Positions 31,946 through 43,589 of a stretch of DNA of 64,000 nucleotides are shown here, in pieces. Position 1 is the stretch's first letter. Each line of letters starts with the position of its first letter. A program made the translations under genes and the position numbers. The notes under the pieces were generated by a model. That model did no database searches, was not told the DNA's origin, and worked only from the letters and a program-made list of their open reading frames with translations. Source of the stretch: Branchinecta lynchi (taxonomy: Eukaryota; Arthropoda; Branchiopoda; Anostraca; Branchinectidae); the NCBI GenBank assembly GCA_023053575.1, contig JAKZAP010000001.1, positions 30,956,533-31,020,532 of the forward strand, written 5' to 3'.

Positions 31946-33294
31946 TTTTTGGGATCCCAAAACGTAAGTGGAGGGATACCTATGACATCGCAAAAGTTGT
32001 CCGTCTGTCCGTCCGTCCGTCCGTCCGTCCGTCCGTCCGTCTGTCCGTCCGTCTGTAAGCACGATAACTCTCGAAGGGAATGAGATATTTTGATGAAACT
32101 TGGTGTGAGGGTTCGTTGGATCGTCGGACCAGTCAAGTTCGTAGATGGGCTTTGTAGCTCTACATTTAGGGGTGGGGGAGGGGATTCAAATTAAGGGACA
32201 AACAAAATATTTTGAAACAGCTAATGTGATAGTCGATTATGGGGTAAGAAGACATGCTGAACACGGTGGTGAAAACCATTTTGCCGTCGGACATGTAGTT
32301 CGCCCGGAATCCGGCCTAAACCGGAAAGTTTGTCGAAAGTACAAGTTTTATTTGAAGTTGATTAGATGTTCGATTTAGGGGTAGGAAGACATGCTGAAGA
32401 CGATGGTGAAAATTATTTTCTCGAAGGACAAGTATTTCGCCCGGAATCCGGCCCAAACCGGAAAGTTTGTTGAAAGTAAAAGTTTTATTTGAAATTGATT
32501 AGATGTTCGATTTAGGGGTAGGAAGACATGCTGAAGACGATGGTGAAAACTATTTTCTCGATGGACAACTATTTCGCCCGGAATCCGGCCCAAACCGGAA
32601 AGTTTGTTGAAAGTAAAAGTTTTATTTGAAGTTGATTAAATGTTCGATTTAGAGGTAGGGAGACATGCTGAAGACGATGGTGAAAACTATTTTCTCGACG
32701 GACAAGCATTTCGACCGGAATCCGGCCCAAACCGGAAAGTTTGTCAAAATTAAAAGTTTTGTTTGGAGTTTATTAGATGTTTGATTTAGGGCAAGAAGAC
32801 ATGCTGAACACTTATGTGAAAACAAGTTTCTAGCTGTTCAAGTTTCAAGCTGAGTCCCTGTGTGACAATCGTATTTTACCCGGACATATAGTTCGACCGG
32901 AATCCGGCTGGAAGCTTGTTATAAGCTAAATTTCTATTTGAAGTTGATTAGATGTTCATTACTGGGGAAAGAAGATACCCTGATTTCGTCTTTGAGCTTT
33001 CTTTTTTCGCCGGACAAGTAGTTCTGGAGTTCGGCCGGAACCGAGAAATTGGCAGAACTGGCTGGAAGTTTTCGTCAAAACAGATATGACTTATAGGGGT
33101 AAACACACATGCTGAATCCAAATCTGAACTTGGTTTTCTCAGGTGATAAGCTATTTGGCCTTAATCTGTTTCTGAGTTTTAATTGTAAAAATGTACAAGG
33201 AGTCTGGCGAAGACTTGCTCTAGCCAAGACAAGACCCAGTTGTCTGGATCAGATATTGAATTTTTGGGATCCCATCGAAACCTTTGGTCTTGTT
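31946..33294 (+). mobile_element. Family M repeat, longest copy (M11)
   Basis: 1.35 kb from TTTTTGGGATCCC to TTTGGTCTTGTT, with a 75-bp TCCG/TCTG run and about six internal units. The apparent Asp/Gly/Arg/Thr-repeat proteins over the run are translations of the tetranucleotide. Confidence 0.95.
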
Positions 33295-33460
33295 TCTTAA
33301 GAGTTATAGTTTTTCTTAAAACCAGCCGACTTTTCGTTAAAACAGTCGTTTTTTTCTCAATAATAGTGGTTTTGCAGTCGGTAAAAATGACCAGCCAGTC
33401 GGTAAATACCTTGCCCCCCCCCCCCCTAAAAAAAACACATTTTGACTAGTAACGCCTCTA

Positions 33461-33774
33461 GTTACGTTGACTTGGAAAACTCCTTAGTTTTTCTGTAACA
33501 TAAAGGTTTTGGGTAAACCAAAGTTGAAATCGGTTCGACTTAAAGAAACGTGATGTAAGCGATGAAACTGAGACGAAATAAGAAATTCGAGTGTTATGAC
33601 TATGCCAGTCTTAAGGGGTTCACTGCAGGTTTGAAAGAGTCAACATAATGTTCGGAGATACGGAGGTTTCATGAGTCTGAAGGGAAAGAGGAAGAAGAAG
33701 TTAAAATAAGATGGATTTCCTTAATGAAAATATATGCCAGCTTATGCAGGAGAGACCTTGGATTTCTGAGAAAA
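33461..33774. other. No gene recognised
   Basis: Unassigned sequence between the split hAT MITE and M12. Confidence 0.5.
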
Positions 33775-34715
33775 CTAAACCAAAAGTTTCGATGGGATCC
33801 CAAAATTTTAATATTTGCTCCCGACAATTCGGTGTTTTAGATATTCGGTCTTCAACAGACTTCTTAAACATTTTTACTTTTAACATTTACTAAACAGGTT
33901 AAGGCCAATGGTAATAATCGGAGAAGACCAAGTTCGTATTTGACAGTGCAAACCGGATACGCCAGATGAATTTCAATAAGTTCAGATATATTCAAATATC
34001 CGTTTTGCGCTGTCAAATATTCAAATATGGATTCAGCATAATATATGGTTTACCCTATAGCCTATGTCGTATCTCCTTCCTTCCTTACTTCTGCCCAACT
34101 TCCGGTTTCGGCCAGATTTCGGACAAACTACTTGTCTGGCAAGAAACTAAAGCTCAAAAACGAATTCAGCATGTCTCCTTAACCCTACATCCAACCTCTA
34201 ATCAACTTTGGATTAAACTTTTACTTTTAACAAATTTTCCGGTTTTAGCCAGATTCCGAGCGATCTACACGTCCGGTGAGAAAATGATGTCAAATACGAA
34301 TTCATCATGTCTTCTTACCCACAAATCGAACATCTTATTAAATTTAAATAAAACTTTTACTTTTCACAAATTTTCCGCCTTTCGCCGGATTCTGGGTGAA
34401 CTATTTGTCCGGCGAGAAAATAAATTTCACATTCGAATTCAGCATGTCTCCCTACCCCTAAATCAACTATCCTAATAGCTTTAAAAAAATATTTTTTTTG
34501 CCTCTTAATTTGAAACCCCTCCCCTCAAATATAGGGCTACAGAGTTCATCTTCGAACTTGACCTGTACTTTGACTCAAAGGATCCTCATACCAAGTTTCA
34601 TTAAATGTCTCAATCCCTTCGAGAGTTATCGTGCGGACAGACGGACAGACAGACAGACGGGCAACTTTTGCGATGTCATAGGTATCCCTCCACTTGCCTT
34701 TTCGGATCCCAAAAA
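33775..34715 (-). mobile_element. Family M repeat, full copy (M12)
   Basis: Inverted, from AACCAAAAGTTTCGATGGG to CGGATCCCAAAAA. Five internal units and a short GACA/GACG run (34631-34660). Confidence 0.9.
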
Positions 34716-34817
34716 TACAAGAATTTCACCTTCGATGAACGCGCTAAAATATAAAAAAAAAAAATATGATATAAAAAACAAATTATGCAATTTTACGATT
34801 CCGCCAGGCTGAAGGGT

Positions 34818-35905
34818 GTCCGGTCAATTCGTCACAGAACCATTCTTCGTAGGACAGTTCGTCACAGGCAATTCGTCACAGACAATTTGTCACAAGGACA
34901 TTTCGTCACAAGGACAATTCGTCACAAGGACAGTTCGTCATACGGTCAGTTCGTCATTAGGACAATTCGTACGGACATTTCACAGAGAGCCAGATTTCAA
35001 GTTTGGATTTCGTTTTTAAGCTAAATATTCTTAAATACTCAGTTACATTAAAATAGTATGGCTATATAATACATTAAAACATGTATTTATCAGCGATTTC
35101 CCGCATATATTCGAGTACGTCAGTTTGACTAGACCAATATCTCCCTACTATGGTTTTCAGTCACAGGTTAGTCTTCGTACATCCACTTCTTGGGTGGGTT
35201 CGGGCACCCATCAACCAATCCCTCAATACTCATTTTTGTTTTGCCCTGCTCCGGCAGCAGAAACGAAACAAATTTATAACTGTTTGGATTACAAATGCCT
35301 GTGGTGTGCTTCCTATATAAGTGTCTTCAAAGTAGTCTAGTATTGGATATAATTCAGATGGACAGATTTGACCATAGCGGTCGAACGCTGATGGGATATC
35401 CACCATTGGGAGAAAAGCCAGCGTTGTCAGCATTTTCATGGTGAGAGCAAAATCGCGACAAGACGAACACTTCTCAAGAACATCGGCGTTTGCTTGAATT
35501 TGTGTTTTGTATATGATATTTCTTAACAATAGAGTTTAATAACAGTCCAAATTTAACTAATAAATCCTTGACTCTCCTCGAGAATATATAACACTAAGAC
35601 TGATAATTAAATATAGGAGATTAGAGCAAGGATTGAAAATAATGATTCAAATATTGGTTCAAACAAACTCTTGGGAAGTGGTGGCATTTTTTATTTTATC
35701 CAAGCTACCTTTGTAATAGCAAATTTTCTAAAATATGACGAACTGTACTAGTGACGAATTGTCCTAGTGACGAATTGTCCTGTGACGAATAGTCCGTGTG
35801 ACCAATTGTCACGTGACGAATTGTCCCTGTGACTAATTGTCCGTGTGACAAATTGTCTGTGACGAATTGTCCTGTGACCAATTGTCCTGTGTCGGATTGT
35901 CCTAG
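34818..35905. mobile_element. Mutator-like element with inverted arrays of 15-17-bp repeats as ends
   Basis: The left end has about nine GGACARTTCGTCACA-type units (34818-34975). The right end has about ten TGTGACGAATTGTCC-type units (35737-35905) in opposite orientation. The direct repeat CAGGCTGAAGGG flanks the whole (34806-34817, 35908-35919), longer than the usual 8-11-bp MULE duplication but compatible. A Mutator-type transposase remnant lies inside on the minus strand. Confidence 0.7.
35230..35529 (-). pseudogene. Mutator-like transposase fragment
   Basis: About 70 codons read clearly: DFALTMKMLTTLAFLPMVDI, then AFDRYGQICPSELYPILDYF and EDTYIG. This is the helical region after the catalytic domain in FLYWCH/MULE-type transposases, where KML.ALAFVP..DV..AF and PLLDYFEDTYIG are conserved. 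The catalytic DDE domain and the downstream WN...NN.EG region are missing, and the reading frame becomes unrelated after EDTYIG. It marks the surrounding element as a decayed Mutator-like transposon. Confidence 0.75.
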
Positions 35906-35919
35906 ATAGAATCAGGCTG

Positions 35920-36426
35920 AAGGGGTGAGCTGGAGGTGAAAGTAGCGTGACATCAGTGATTACGGAAAAGTAACAAATTTTTCCGTGTCAGTCTGAAACG
36001 AGAATGTTCGGCATTATTTCCGAAAGTGTTAAGACAGCAACATCTTCGATGTGAGGCGGTATAAGTTGCTCCATGTGACCTAAGTATTTTATCTCTTCTT
36101 GCAGATTCAGGATTATGAAAGGAACGAAGAGGTGTTGACTCATGCAGACTCCAGCAAAGACTATCCCTTCGATCATTGCTGGGCGAAGATCCAGAACGAT
36201 AGCGACGTTTCCGATGAGTGATTAGCTGGAATGACCTCCTCATAATTGCTGTGATGAATGAAACCCTTCTGCTTCGTGTCGTAATTACTTTCCCCGTCAC
36301 GCTAGGGAACTTGATAGACCGTTTGGAATCGGTTCTTTTATAAATCTTACCGTCTCGATTTCGAATGGCAAGTGTCTTATCATTGTTTTAATAAATTAAA
36401 TCGTTCACTTTCGACTGCATTGGTAA
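35920..36426. other. No gene recognised
   Basis: Overlapping open frames on the minus strand (35953-36300) have no recognisable domain. I do not support a gene. Confidence 0.45.
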
Positions 36427-36705
36427 CCAACCTGAGCCTCGTTTTTGTTGCAATAGCGCTGCAGCACTTCTTTGCTTATGCACAATATGCGTTTTCGGAT
36501 TCACTTTCTTCTTGGTTGAAGCGGAAGCACTGCAGCATTTTGCAGGGAAGCACGGACTTGGTCGGTGAACAAGTTCGTGATTCTGGAGAAGCGCTGCCGT
36601 CTTCCTCGGAAGCGCTGCAGTGCAAAAACGGATGTAGAAAGAATTGGCAGAGAAGTGGACCTGCAGCATGCAACAAAAACGAGGCTCTGAGTGCAGGTAG
36701 GTTAG
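36427..36705. mobile_element. Foldback element with CCTCGTTTTTGTTGCA arms
   Basis: AACCAACCTG and GAGCCTCGTTTTTGTTGCA (36427-36456) recur inverted at 36668-36705, and GCTGCAG words extend the arms. About 280 bp. The 145-codon plus-strand frame across it (36372-36809) is explained by this repeat and is not a convincing gene. Confidence 0.7.
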
Positions 36706-36932
36706 CGCGAAAACCATGGTCTTGCATAGAAGCTATCCAAAGATTTCTGGAGCATTCAGTCCCTCGTCAAGATTTGGTGTGGCTTTCCGATAATTACGCT
36801 TGCCCATGAACGTTGGAAGCTCCCAAGCCCATGGAGGGCTTTGTATAACATCCAGAACCCGCTCACGATCGAATGGCTTACTATCGGAGAAATGACCGCG
36901 ATGAGTTCACGGACAAAGAATTCGATCCCACC

Positions 36933-37840
36933 TTTTTTGAGATCCCAAAACGTAAGTGGATGACCTATGACATTGCAAAAGTTGTCCGTCTGTCAGCACG
37001 ATAACTCTCGAAGGCAATGATATATTTTGATGAAACTTGGTGTGAGGATTCTTTGGGTCATGGGTAAGGTCAAGTTCGTAGATGGGCTCTGTAGCCCAAC
37101 ATTTAGGGGTGGGGGAGGGGGTTCAAATTAAGGGGCAAATTTAAACAGGTAATGTGATAGTATGGGGTAAGAAGAAATGCTGAACACGATGTTCAAAACC
37201 ATTTTCTCGCCGGACAAGTTGTTCGTCCGGAATCCGACAAAAAACGGAAAGTTGATTAGAGTTAAAAGTTTTATTTGAAGTCGATTAAATGTCTGATTAT
37301 GGGGTAAGAAGACATGCCGAACACGATGATGGAAACCATTTTTTCGGCAGACAACTAGTTCGCCCGGAATCCGGCCAAAAATTTGTTAAAAGCCGAAGTT
37401 ATATTTGAAATTGATTAGATGACAGATTTAAGGCTAAGAAAAGACGCCGAGTCTTTATATGACAATCATGTTTTACCCGGACATAATTCGTCCGGAATCC
37501 GGTTGAAACCGAAAAAATTTTAGAAGTTAAAGTTTTATTTGAAGTTGATTAGATGTTCGCTATAGGGATAGGGAGATACGTTTAATTCGATTCTGAATTG
37601 TTCTTTTTTTTCCTAGACAAGTAGTTCGCTCGGAATTCGGCCGAAACCGGAAACGGCAGAAGTAAAGCAGGAAGTTTCGGTCAGTATCATCAAAATAGAT
37701 ATGGGTTATAGAGGTGTATCTGAGCTTCAGATGATTGATGATGATTAGCGTGGTGAAGACAGTATCTGGCGAAGACAAGACCCAATTGCCTGGATCAAAT
37801 ATTAGATTTTTGGGATCCTATCGAAACCTTAGGTCTTGTT
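36933..37840 (+). mobile_element. Family M repeat, full copy (M13)
   Basis: From TTTTTTGAGATCCCAAAACG to CTTAGGTCTTGTT. The tetranucleotide run is reduced to GTCCGTCTGTCA. Confidence 0.9.
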
Positions 37841-39341
37841 TGCCAATGTCGACGTTGCGTGCGTACTCAACAACGTAGTTGAGACTAATATTCACATCAC
37901 TATTTGTCTCCCTTTATTTATTCATATATACTCATCTTCTTTTTTCAACTTCTTTCGCTTGATACTGCTTACCGGTTTTGGGATCCTAAAACGTAACTGG
38001 AGGGATACCCATGACTTCGTAAAAGTAAAAGTTTTTTTACTTTTCTTTTTTTTTTCTCGTAAAAGTTGTCCGTCCGTCCGTCTGTCATCACGATAACTCT
38101 CGAAGGGAATGAGATATGTTGATGAAACTTTGTGTGAGGACTCTTTTGGTCGAGTTCGTAGATGGGCTCTGTACCTCATTATTTAGGGATGGGGGAAGGG
38201 GTTCAAGTAAGGGGCGAACAATTTTATAACAGATACTGAGGTAGTCGATATAAGGGTAACAAGACAGGCTGAACACGAATATGTAAACCATGTTCTCGCC
38301 GTACAAGTAGTTCGCGCGGAATCCGGCCAAAACCGGAAAGTTTCCTAAAAGTTAAAGTTTCGATCTAGAGGTAAGTATAAAAATCATTTTTCTCGTTGGA
38401 CAAGTAATTCGCGCGGAATCCGGCGGAAACAGGAAAAATTGTTAAAAAGTAAAAGTTTTACCTACAGTTGATCAGATGTCCGATTAGTGGTAAGAAGACA
38501 TGCTGAATCTGAACCATTTTCTACCCAGACATATAGTTCGCCTAGAATTGGGCTGAAACCGGAAAATGTGTATCTGAAGTTGATTAGATGTTCGATATAG
38601 GGGTAAGTAGATACGCTGAATTCGTGTTTGAGTTAGTTTTTGTAAGACAAGTAGTCCGCCTGGAATCCAGTCGAAACCGGAGATTTAGCAGAAGTAACGC
38701 AGGGAGATTTGATCAATTTCGTCAAAGTAGATATGACGTATAGCCTAGGGGTAAATATACACATGCTGAATCAATATCTGAACTCGTTTTTCTCATATTA
38801 GCCATTGGCCTTCTTCTGTTTCTAAATCTTATTAGTAAAAATATTCAAGGAGTCTGGCGAAGACCGCAGATCTACAAGACCCATTTGCAGGGGCGTCACT
38901 ATGGGGGGGAGGGGGGGGGGGACTCCCCCTCCCAAAAGTCTTGAGAAAGTACTTTCGTTGGGCGAAGTTCTTGTTTGTCGGCGCGAAGCGCCATCAAACA
39001 TAGAAGAAATACATAGTTTTATGCTTTTTTCAGTCGTCGGCACTTCGGGTTCTTTTCATGTGCAAGAAATGAACCTGCAAACTTTTGTCGGGCAAAACTG
39101 AAAAAATCGAATTTTGCATGCTTTTGTCGTGCCTCGGTATTTTCGTCGGCACATGGGGTTTCTTTTTATACGTAAGGAATACATTTTGCATGCTTTTGTC
39201 GGGCGTTGGTCTACTCGTCGGCACATCTGGTTATTTTTATACGTAAGAAATGAAATCCTGCAAACGTTTGTCGGGCAAAATACTGAAAAAATCGAATTTT
39301 GCATGCTTATGTCGTGCCTCGGTATTCTCGTCGGCACAAAA

Positions 39342-39740
39342 GGTTATAGATAGATAAATATTTTTATTGATCCAACTCGTAGCGCCGACATGGCACTAAA
39401 TAATTCGACCATTACATTTAAATACTCGAGTAAAATACTTGAATAATTATTACATAAAAGAAAAGAAATCACTTAGAATTCACTTGTTTTTTGTTAATCT
39501 TCTCAGTGAAATATGGTACAAAGGAATTCGAATACCGGTTTGTGCGACATTTAACTGGCACAAGGAGATTTTGATGGCGCCCCCCTCCTGTCACTGGTGC
39601 TAGATCGGGCAATATCTCTATGTTTTTCACTGGCAAGGATTGATCGGCCAAAACGTAAAATTAAGTTTTCCCGGCGGACATGGAGTGGCTCAAGTTTTAA
39701 TAGGAGGAGGAAAGCTTCGTAACCATTGTATTTCAGTCCT
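39342..39740 (-). pseudogene. LINE 3' end, copy 1 of 3
   Basis: Minus strand: part of a CR1-like reverse transcriptase tail (LLVPVKCRTNRYSNSFVPYF) followed by a 3' UTR, AATAAA and a short TATCTATCTATA tail. A frameshift upstream of the tail is shared with copy 2, which is nearly identical, so copies 1 and 2 arose by a recent 669-bp duplication. Confidence 0.8.
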
Positions 39741-40010
39741 AGCATAATAAGGAATACATTTTGTATGCTTTTGTCGGGCGTCGGTCTACTCTTGGGCACA
39801 TCGGGTTCTTTTTATACGCAAGAAATGAACCTGCAAACTTTTGTCGGGCAAAACTGAAAAAATCGAATTTTGCATGCTTTTGTCGTGCCTCGGTATTTTC
39901 GTCGGCACATGGGGTTTCTTTTTATACGTAAGGAATACATTTTGCATGCTTTTGTCGGGCGTTGGTCTACTCGTCGGCACATCTGGTTATTTTTATACGT
40001 AAGAAATGAA

Positions 40011-40409
40011 GGTTATAGATAGATAAATATTTTTATTGATCCAACTCGTAGCGCCGACATGGCACTAAATAATTCGACCATTACATTTAAATACTCGAGT
40101 AAAATACTTGAATAATTATTACATAAAAGAAATGAAATCACTTAGAATTCACTTGTTTTTTGTTAATCTTCTCAGTGAAATATGGTACAAAGGAATTCGA
40201 ATACCGGTTTGTGCGACATTTAACTGGCACAAGGAGATTTTGATGGCGCCCCCCTCCTGTCACTGGTGCTAGATCGGGCAATATCTCTATGTTTTTCACT
40301 GGCAAGGATTGATCGGCCAAAACGTAAAATTAAGTTTTCCCGGCGGACATGGAGTGGCTCAAGTTTTAATAGGAGGAGGAAAGCTTCGTAACCATTGTAT
40401 TTCAGTCCT
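40011..40409 (-). pseudogene. LINE 3' end, copy 2 of 3
   Basis: Nearly base-for-base equal to 39342-39740, including the shared frameshift. Confidence 0.8.
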
Positions 40410-40770
40410 AGCATAATAAGGAATACATTTTGTATGCTTTTGTCGGGCGTCGGTCTACTCTTGGGCACATCGGGTTCTTTTTATACGCAAGAAATGAACC
40501 TGCAAACGTTTGTCGGGCAAAACACTGAAAAAAATCGAATTTTGCATGCTTCTGTCGTGCCTCGGTATTTTCGTCGGCACATCGGGGTTCTTTTTATACG
40601 TAAGGAATACATTGTGTATGCTTTTGTCGGGCGTCGGTCTACTCGTCGGCACATCTGGTTATTTTCTACGTAAGAAATGAAATCCTGCACACGTTTGTCG
40701 GGCAAAATACTGAACAAAAATCGAATTCTGCATGCTTTTGTCGTGCCTCGGTATTCTCGTCGGCACATCG

Positions 40771-41177
40771 GGTTATAGATAGATAAATATTTGTATTGAT
40801 CCAACTCGTAGCGCCGACATGGCACTAAATAAGCCGACCATTACATTTAAATACTCGAGTAAAATACTTGAATATATACAATTATTACATAAAAGAAAAG
40901 AAATCACTTAGAATTCACTTGTTTTTTGTTAATCTTCTCAGGGAAATATGGTACAAAGGAATTCGAATACCGGTTTGTGAGACATTTAACTGGTACAAGG
41001 AGATTTTGATGGCGCGTCCGTCCTGTCACCGGTGCTAGATCGGGCAGAATATTTCTATGTTTTTCACTGGCAAGGATTGATCGGCCAAAACGTAAAATTA
41101 AGTTTTCCCGGCGGACATGGAGTGGCTCAAGTCTTAATAGGAGGAGGAAAGCTTCGTAACCATTGTATTTCAGTCCT
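40771..41177 (-). pseudogene. LINE 3' end, copy 3 of 3, best preserved
   Basis: Here the frame stays open longer (40904-41230) and shows LKYNGYEAFLLLLRLEPL and HVRRENLILRFGRSIL before LLVPVKCLTNRYSNSFVPYF. That order (YxxYEEAL..L.LEPL..RRE.L...F...., then a P.RTxRYxxSF.P box) is the CR1/L2-type carboxy end. It lacks the frameshift of copies 1 and 2 and so is closer to the ancestor. Confidence 0.85.
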
Positions 41178-41449
41178 ATAAGGAATATATTTTGTATGCT
41201 TTTGTCGGGCGTCGGTCTACTCTTCGGCACATCGGATTCTTTTTATACGTAAAAAAATCAAATTCTGTAAATTTGTATCGGGCGCATGCCGTAAGTTACA
41301 GTCTCCTGGGTAAATCGGCTTCTATTTACACGTAAAAAATAAGTTACAAACACAGAAGGAATCGGGTTCTGAATGCTTTTGTGGGTTTTCGGTATATCGG
41401 GTCTTTTCTTATGTAAGAAATCAAACTCTGCAAATATTTGTTGGGCGCA

Positions 41450-42160
41450 AATTTTTCCGGAAAAAATACAGATTTAAAAAATTTCGCCTTAGCGAAAGAT
41501 GAAACGAAAAGCCCAGCATGTGAATAAAAGGAACAATCTCAACTGATGCATTACAGTTATTTTTCCACAAAATTTCGCCTGCGGCGCATTTTGTACTATT
41601 CTCTGTTTGGAAGAACGGAGTATCATTTCGTTTTCGTAGAAATTCTTGGGGTTGCAAACACGTTAAAACCCGGAACTTGTATGGTAGTATAGCTAATTTT
41701 TTTCCGGAAAAAAGGCAGATTTAAAAAATTTCGCCTGCGGCGCTTGGTTTAACTTGTCTTGGTACAGTCGTTGGAAGTTTCACCTTTTAGCGGAAGCTAA
41801 ATTGATAAGCCGAAAATATGAACTTTAATATACGAAATTATAACAAAGGAATAATCTCAACTGATGCATTACAGTTTACCCAAAATCTCGCCTGTGGCGA
41901 ATTTTTTAGTATTCTTTATTTGGAAGAATGGTGTTTGATTTAATTGGCAATTTAGGATTGAAATTCTTGGGGGTCTGAAACACGTCAAAAGCTAGAACTT
42001 GTATGGTAGGTACAGCTAGATTTTTCCGGAAAAAAGGCAGAGTTAAAAAATTTCACCTGCGGTGCTTAGTTTAACTTGTTCTTGGTACAGTCATTGGAAG
42101 CTTCTCTCTTCAGCAAAAGCTAAAATGAAAAGCCGAATATGTGAACTTTAATACACGAAA
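41450..42160. repeat. Three 250-320-bp units inside the hAT-like element
   Basis: TTTTTCCGGAAAAAA recurs near 41454, 41700 and 42016, each followed by AAAAAATTTCRCCT(G/T)..G and later by CAACTGATGCATTACAGTT. Non-coding. Confidence 0.8.
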
Positions 42161-42419
42161 TTACAACAAAGGAATAAGCTCAACTGATGCATTACAGTTA
42201 GTTTTACCCCGGTTCTATTCTGTGCTGGCGGGAAATGTACGCCGTTGTCGCGAAGCGGCAACGACGTATTTTATCGGCATATTTTCGAGTCCATCGGCAG
42301 AAATCGGACGTCCCCCCCCCCCCCCCCCCATCAAAGGTAAAAGGCTAGTGACGCCCCTGACCATTTGTCTGGATCAGATATTAAATTTTTGGGATCCCAC
42401 CGAAAGCTTTGGTCTTGTT

Positions 42420-43586
42420 CGACAAGCGGCAATATAACAGATCTCGACCTACGGGTCAGACTAGATATATAATGTCCCACAGAGGCCATTACTGAGTATA
42501 TTTGATTATACTAAACGGATATACTCAAATAATGCAGATAACGGATAAGTCAGCTACGATGCTTTACCAGCAATATTTCGGTCGTTCTTGGAAAGGGTCC
42601 TCGTCAGGCTGTCAATCTTCAGGGTCAATGTCGGGGAAGGAAACAAACATGCAATAAATAACTGTAGCTTCTACCGGCTATAAACATATTCGGAGAAATT
42701 ACTTTTGGATACCACTGCAGAGCAAAGTTCACTTATTTGAATATATTATGTTTCAAAGTCCGCTTGGAATCAAGGAATATTTATACTAAACGGATAAGCC
42801 AGTAGAGGTTTACTTCAGCGACATTTCGACCCTTCTGGGCAAGGGCCCTTATTATATATGAACTAATTATGAACCTTGGACATTTACAATTAGTGAACCG
42901 AAAGACAGAAATACTCCTCAGTCGGGATTTCAATCAGGACCCTCCGCTTACAGCTGAGCTACCGAGGAGTTTCTGAACATTATTCGCAAACCACTACAAT
43001 ACAGTGTAAAAAAAAAAAAACCTAGCAGTATCTGCTACTGGTATTAATCTTGTCTCGAAAAATGTTTCTTATCTCAGTAGTCATAAGATCAATCGCAGTA
43101 GCAAATACTGCAGTTAACTCTAATCCTTACTCGGAGAAACTTTTACAGTGTGGTCAGATAGAAGCCGGCCATAGGAACAGTGATCGCGCCGGAAGGCAAA
43201 TTCATCTAATCAGTTCACATCCCGTTGTCACTGAACATAATATAGATACATAGAACCCATAGGTGCTACCGAATATGATTCGCAGTCAGCTTGTCTGAAG
43301 GGATACTTCAGTCCCCAGTTGTGTGGCTTTTTGTTTCTCTTCCTGTCCTTTTATTTTTCGTCAAGCTTAACGCTTGCATGCCTCCCGAGGACAGAAATAG
43401 AAAGAGGAATCCATGTGTCCGGTTCGAAAGATCACTGAAAGAAATGCTGATATGTTTGGAAGGAGGTGCTAGATCTTGTTTTTTCCACCTCTCCGATTCT
43501 TCGGTTCGCTGCGTGTAGCGTGGAATTTCTCGTAGTTCTTGACGTTTGCTCTGAAAATGCTGCCAGGTTTGTTGGGAGCATAATCA
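42420..43586. other. No gene; dispersed-repeat mosaic
   Basis: Contains ATTCGCAGTCAGCTT (about 43280), shared with 57630, an A run (43008) and the tRNA-like sequence listed separately. No supportable gene. Confidence 0.5.
42913..42970 (-). repeat. Truncated tRNA-like sequence
   Basis: On the minus strand ACTCCTC at the start pairs perfectly with GAGGAGT at the end, and CGGTAGCTCAGCTG resembles a tRNA D-arm/A-box. Total length is only 58 bases, with no room for an anticodon arm, so it cannot be a standard tRNA. It is likely the head of a tRNA-derived repeat. Confidence 0.45.
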
Positions 43587-43589
43587 TTT

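Larger units (their letters stand above)
31329..33460. mobile_element. hAT-type MITE split by two later insertions
   Basis: Left end CAGGGGCGTCACGACTAG at 31329, right end CTAGTAACGCCTCTA to 33460. Flanks GCTACGAT and GTTACGTT are a decayed 8-bp target-site duplication (6 of 8). The two arms (31329-31488 and 33300-33460) carry the G/C run and ACAGTCG words of the intact copy at 60024-60319. Between them sit a TTAA element (31493-31932) and M copy M11. Confidence 0.75.
38888..42359. mobile_element. 3.47-kb non-autonomous hAT-like element
   Basis: Ends CAGGGGCGTCACTA and TAGTGACGCCCCTG are inverted. Flanks CCCATTTG (38880-38887) and ACCATTTG (42360-42367) form an 8-bp target-site duplication with one mismatch. 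Terminal G and C runs follow the ends. The interior is repeats of TGCATGCTTTTGTCGKGC...GTCGGCACATC...TTTTTATACGTAAG, three LINE 3'-end copies and a GAAAAAAGGCAGA repeat. No hAT transposase is visible, so it would need one in trans. Confidence 0.85.
37976..42419 (+). mobile_element. Family M repeat interrupted by a hAT-like element (M14)
   Basis: The left part 37976-38887 and the last 52 bases (42368-42419, GTCTGGATCAGATATTAAATT to GGTCTTGTT) are one M copy. The break falls inside the conserved ACCCAGTTGTCTGGATC stretch, and the interrupting DNA is the element at 38888-42359. Confidence 0.9.

Noticed and set aside
34816..35905. Possible CRISPR-like array (regular short repeats)
   Set aside because: The words are contiguous degenerate repeats without unique spacers, in two opposed blocks around a transposase remnant in animal DNA.
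36372..36809. 145-codon frame
   Set aside because: It spans an inverted-repeat element and shows no domain or splice support.
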